From Cymbidium sinense (lineage: Eukaryota; Streptophyta; Magnoliopsida; Asparagales; Orchidaceae): a stretch of 64,000 nt of DNA. Shown here in pieces: positions 62,601 through 64,000 of this stretch (the first letter of the stretch is position 1; every line of letters begins with the position of its first letter). The DNA is taken from contig JAKCPB010001392.1 of assembly GCA_021442155.1 (NCBI GenBank), forward strand, positions 100,490 through 164,489. Direction: 5' to 3'. The position numbers and the translations under genes were made by a program. A model generated the notes under the pieces. It ran no database searches. It was not told the DNA's origin and saw nothing but the letters and a program-made list of their open reading frames with translations.

Positions 62601-63249
62601 AGTTTAGTTTTATCTTTATTTTCCTTGTTTCAGCTTATCATTTTATTATTTTTATTTCTATCTTATCTTAGGTTTATTTAGTAGTTTGAGCCCAGGGAGT
62701 GATCAGGCCTAGGGTCAGGCCCAGGGCCTGGGGTTTAGGGCCCAGGATTGTGGTTTGGGTGGGTTTGGGGATGGGTGGGGTTAGGGTTTTGGGGTCTTGG
62801 TTGTGGTAGTAGAGGGCAGTGGTTTAGGGTTTGGGTTTATTTTTTTTTAAATTAAGCAAACTTATATAGTTTATTTATTTTATTTTATTTATTTAGTTTA
62901 TTTATTATATTTTTTTATTATTATTTATTTTATTTTATTTTATTTTATTTTATTTATTTTATTTAGTTTTTATTTTATTTAGTTTTAGGTTTATTTTGTT
63001 TTTATTTTAGGTTTAATTTTATATTATTTAGGTTTTTTTTAGTTTAGTTTAGGTTTCTATTTATTTTATTTTATTTTAGTTTTTATTTTTGATTTTATTT
63101 TCTTTTAGGTTTAGGTTTTATTTTATGTTTTAATTTAATTTATTTTTATATTTTATTTTGGTTTTTTTATTTCTTTTATTTTTATGTTTTATTTAGTTTT
63201 GGTTTAGGTTTTAGCTTTTAGGGTTTGGGTTTGGGTTAGTTTAGGTTTT
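59672..63249 (+). repeat. Telomere-like composite array T7 with ordered variant blocks
   Basis: Junction motifs at about 59744, 60768, 61554, 62034 and 62839 divide it into units of about 1020, 790, 480, 800 and 410 bp. Each begins TTTAGTTTATTTATTTTATTTT, passes through TTTAGG and then TTTATC/CTTATCT words (60345-60425, 61735-61805, 62590-62670), and ends in G-rich CCCAGG, GGTCAGG and GTGG words. The ORF at 62188-62472 is low-complexity and rejected as a gene. Confidence 0.8.
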
Positions 63250-64000
63250 AGGGAAATTAGGGAATTTTTATTGCAAAAAAGTACAAAGTCCTTAGATGGG
63301 CTAAATCTCTAAGCTAATGCTCAAAGAGCTACATTAAGTCCTAAAGAGATAAACCCCCTAACTATTACAATACTCAAGGAAAGAAAGCAAAAGAAAACAA
63401 AAAAATCAACAGTAGAAAATCCATGTGAGCAGCAACAAACTTCATTTGGTCCTTCTGATACCAACAAGATCCACCTGCAATACTCCCCTTGCCTATAAAA
63501 GAAATCTGCAACATAATTTTGAAAGGATGAGTACAATTAAGCCAACATAGAAAGTAAGTGTAAATAGAAGGAGTAAAGTAAAGAAAAGGCTCAAGCTCGC
63601 CATAATCATCTCAAGGAGCAACACTATATGTAAGCAACAAACATCGAGAAGGGTTACAATTACATATACTACCAACCAAAAGAAGAGTGGGAAACATCAA
63701 TGCCATCATAGCCAGAATTAGCCCATCATCCAAAGTCCATCATCCAATACAATCCTCCAAACAATAAACATAATAGCCAACCACCAAGCCAGAACAACCA
63801 AGCCCAATAAGCAGATAATCAACCAACCATCGGATAAGAAAGAATATAGTAGGAGCACCACCAAAGCCACCACCAAAAGGAATAACAAAATCCAAAGGAG
63901 CAAGCATCATGATAGGGTAAACACAAACCAGATAAATAAGAGCAAAAAGAAAAAAGTGCTCATATCCTCCACCAACAAAGTAGAAAAAGATCTAGTAAAA
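63250..64000 (-). mobile_element. LINE D: 3' end of a LINE, continues beyond the window
   Basis: The 3' end begins after TTTAGGG at about 63250 (GGGAAATTAGGGAATTTTTATTGC) and closely matches LINE A over at least 600 bp, including the ACAAAGTCCTTAGA, CAAGATCCACCTGCAA and GGAGCAAGCATCATGA blocks. No long T run remains at the junction. The coding part, if present, lies outside the window. Minus-strand ORFs at 63321-63903 are hydrophobic and low-complexity. Confidence 0.75.

Overview
This window looks like nuclear DNA from a plant with a large, repeat-rich genome. The evidence is TTTAGGG-type (plant-type) telomere-like repeats, a roughly 21.5 kb Tat/Ogre-like Ty3/gypsy LTR retrotransposon with a second RNase H domain, and L1-type plant LINEs whose ORF1 carries a DUF4283-like region and a CCHC zinc knuckle. 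The species cannot be named from the sequence. I see no intact host gene. All coding matter is broken by frameshifts and stops. Some of these breaks may be long-read indel errors, so decay and sequencing error cannot be fully separated here.

Layout. 1-6.8 kb: the 3' part of a decayed Tat-like element (pol, then a long noncoding tail). 6.8-10.4 kb: degenerate telomere-like array. 10.4-10.9 kb: a 5'-truncated retrocopy of a glycine-rich RNA-binding protein (GRP) mRNA, minus strand. 10.9-12.2 kb: a 5'-truncated LINE (A). 12.2-33.7 kb: a nearly complete Tat/Ogre-like element with two LTRs of about 1.5 kb, a hairpin-bearing tandem repeat in the leader, gag, protease-RT-RNH-aRNH-integrase and a 7.5 kb 3' noncoding tail. 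33.7-36.4 kb: a second copy of the 4.3-6.8 kb segment. 36.4-42.7 kb: LINE B, apparently full length. 42.7-51.6 kb: telomere-like arrays holding two more GRP retrocopies and one unidentified 1.1 kb insert. 51.6-59.7 kb: LINE C, with a long 3' region containing a 718-bp tandem duplication. 59.7-63.25 kb: more array. 63.25-64 kb: the 3' end of LINE D.

The main observation is that all four LINEs and all three GRP retrocopies lie within or beside telomere-like DNA and point the same way. On the + strand most enter as TTTAGGG followed by a T run and then the antisense of the element, which is the geometry expected if a telomeric G-strand 3' end primed reverse transcription of a poly(A) RNA. In addition, a short junction motif (TTTAAATTAAGCAAACC-like, usually after a T run) recurs about 16 times inside the arrays. 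It is always in the same orientation and always at the step from G-rich telomere-like sequence to TTTTA-rich sequence. I propose a telomere-associated, one-directional retroposon mosaic that also carried a host mRNA. The main competing explanation for the odd array composition is nanopore basecalling error in telomeric repeats.
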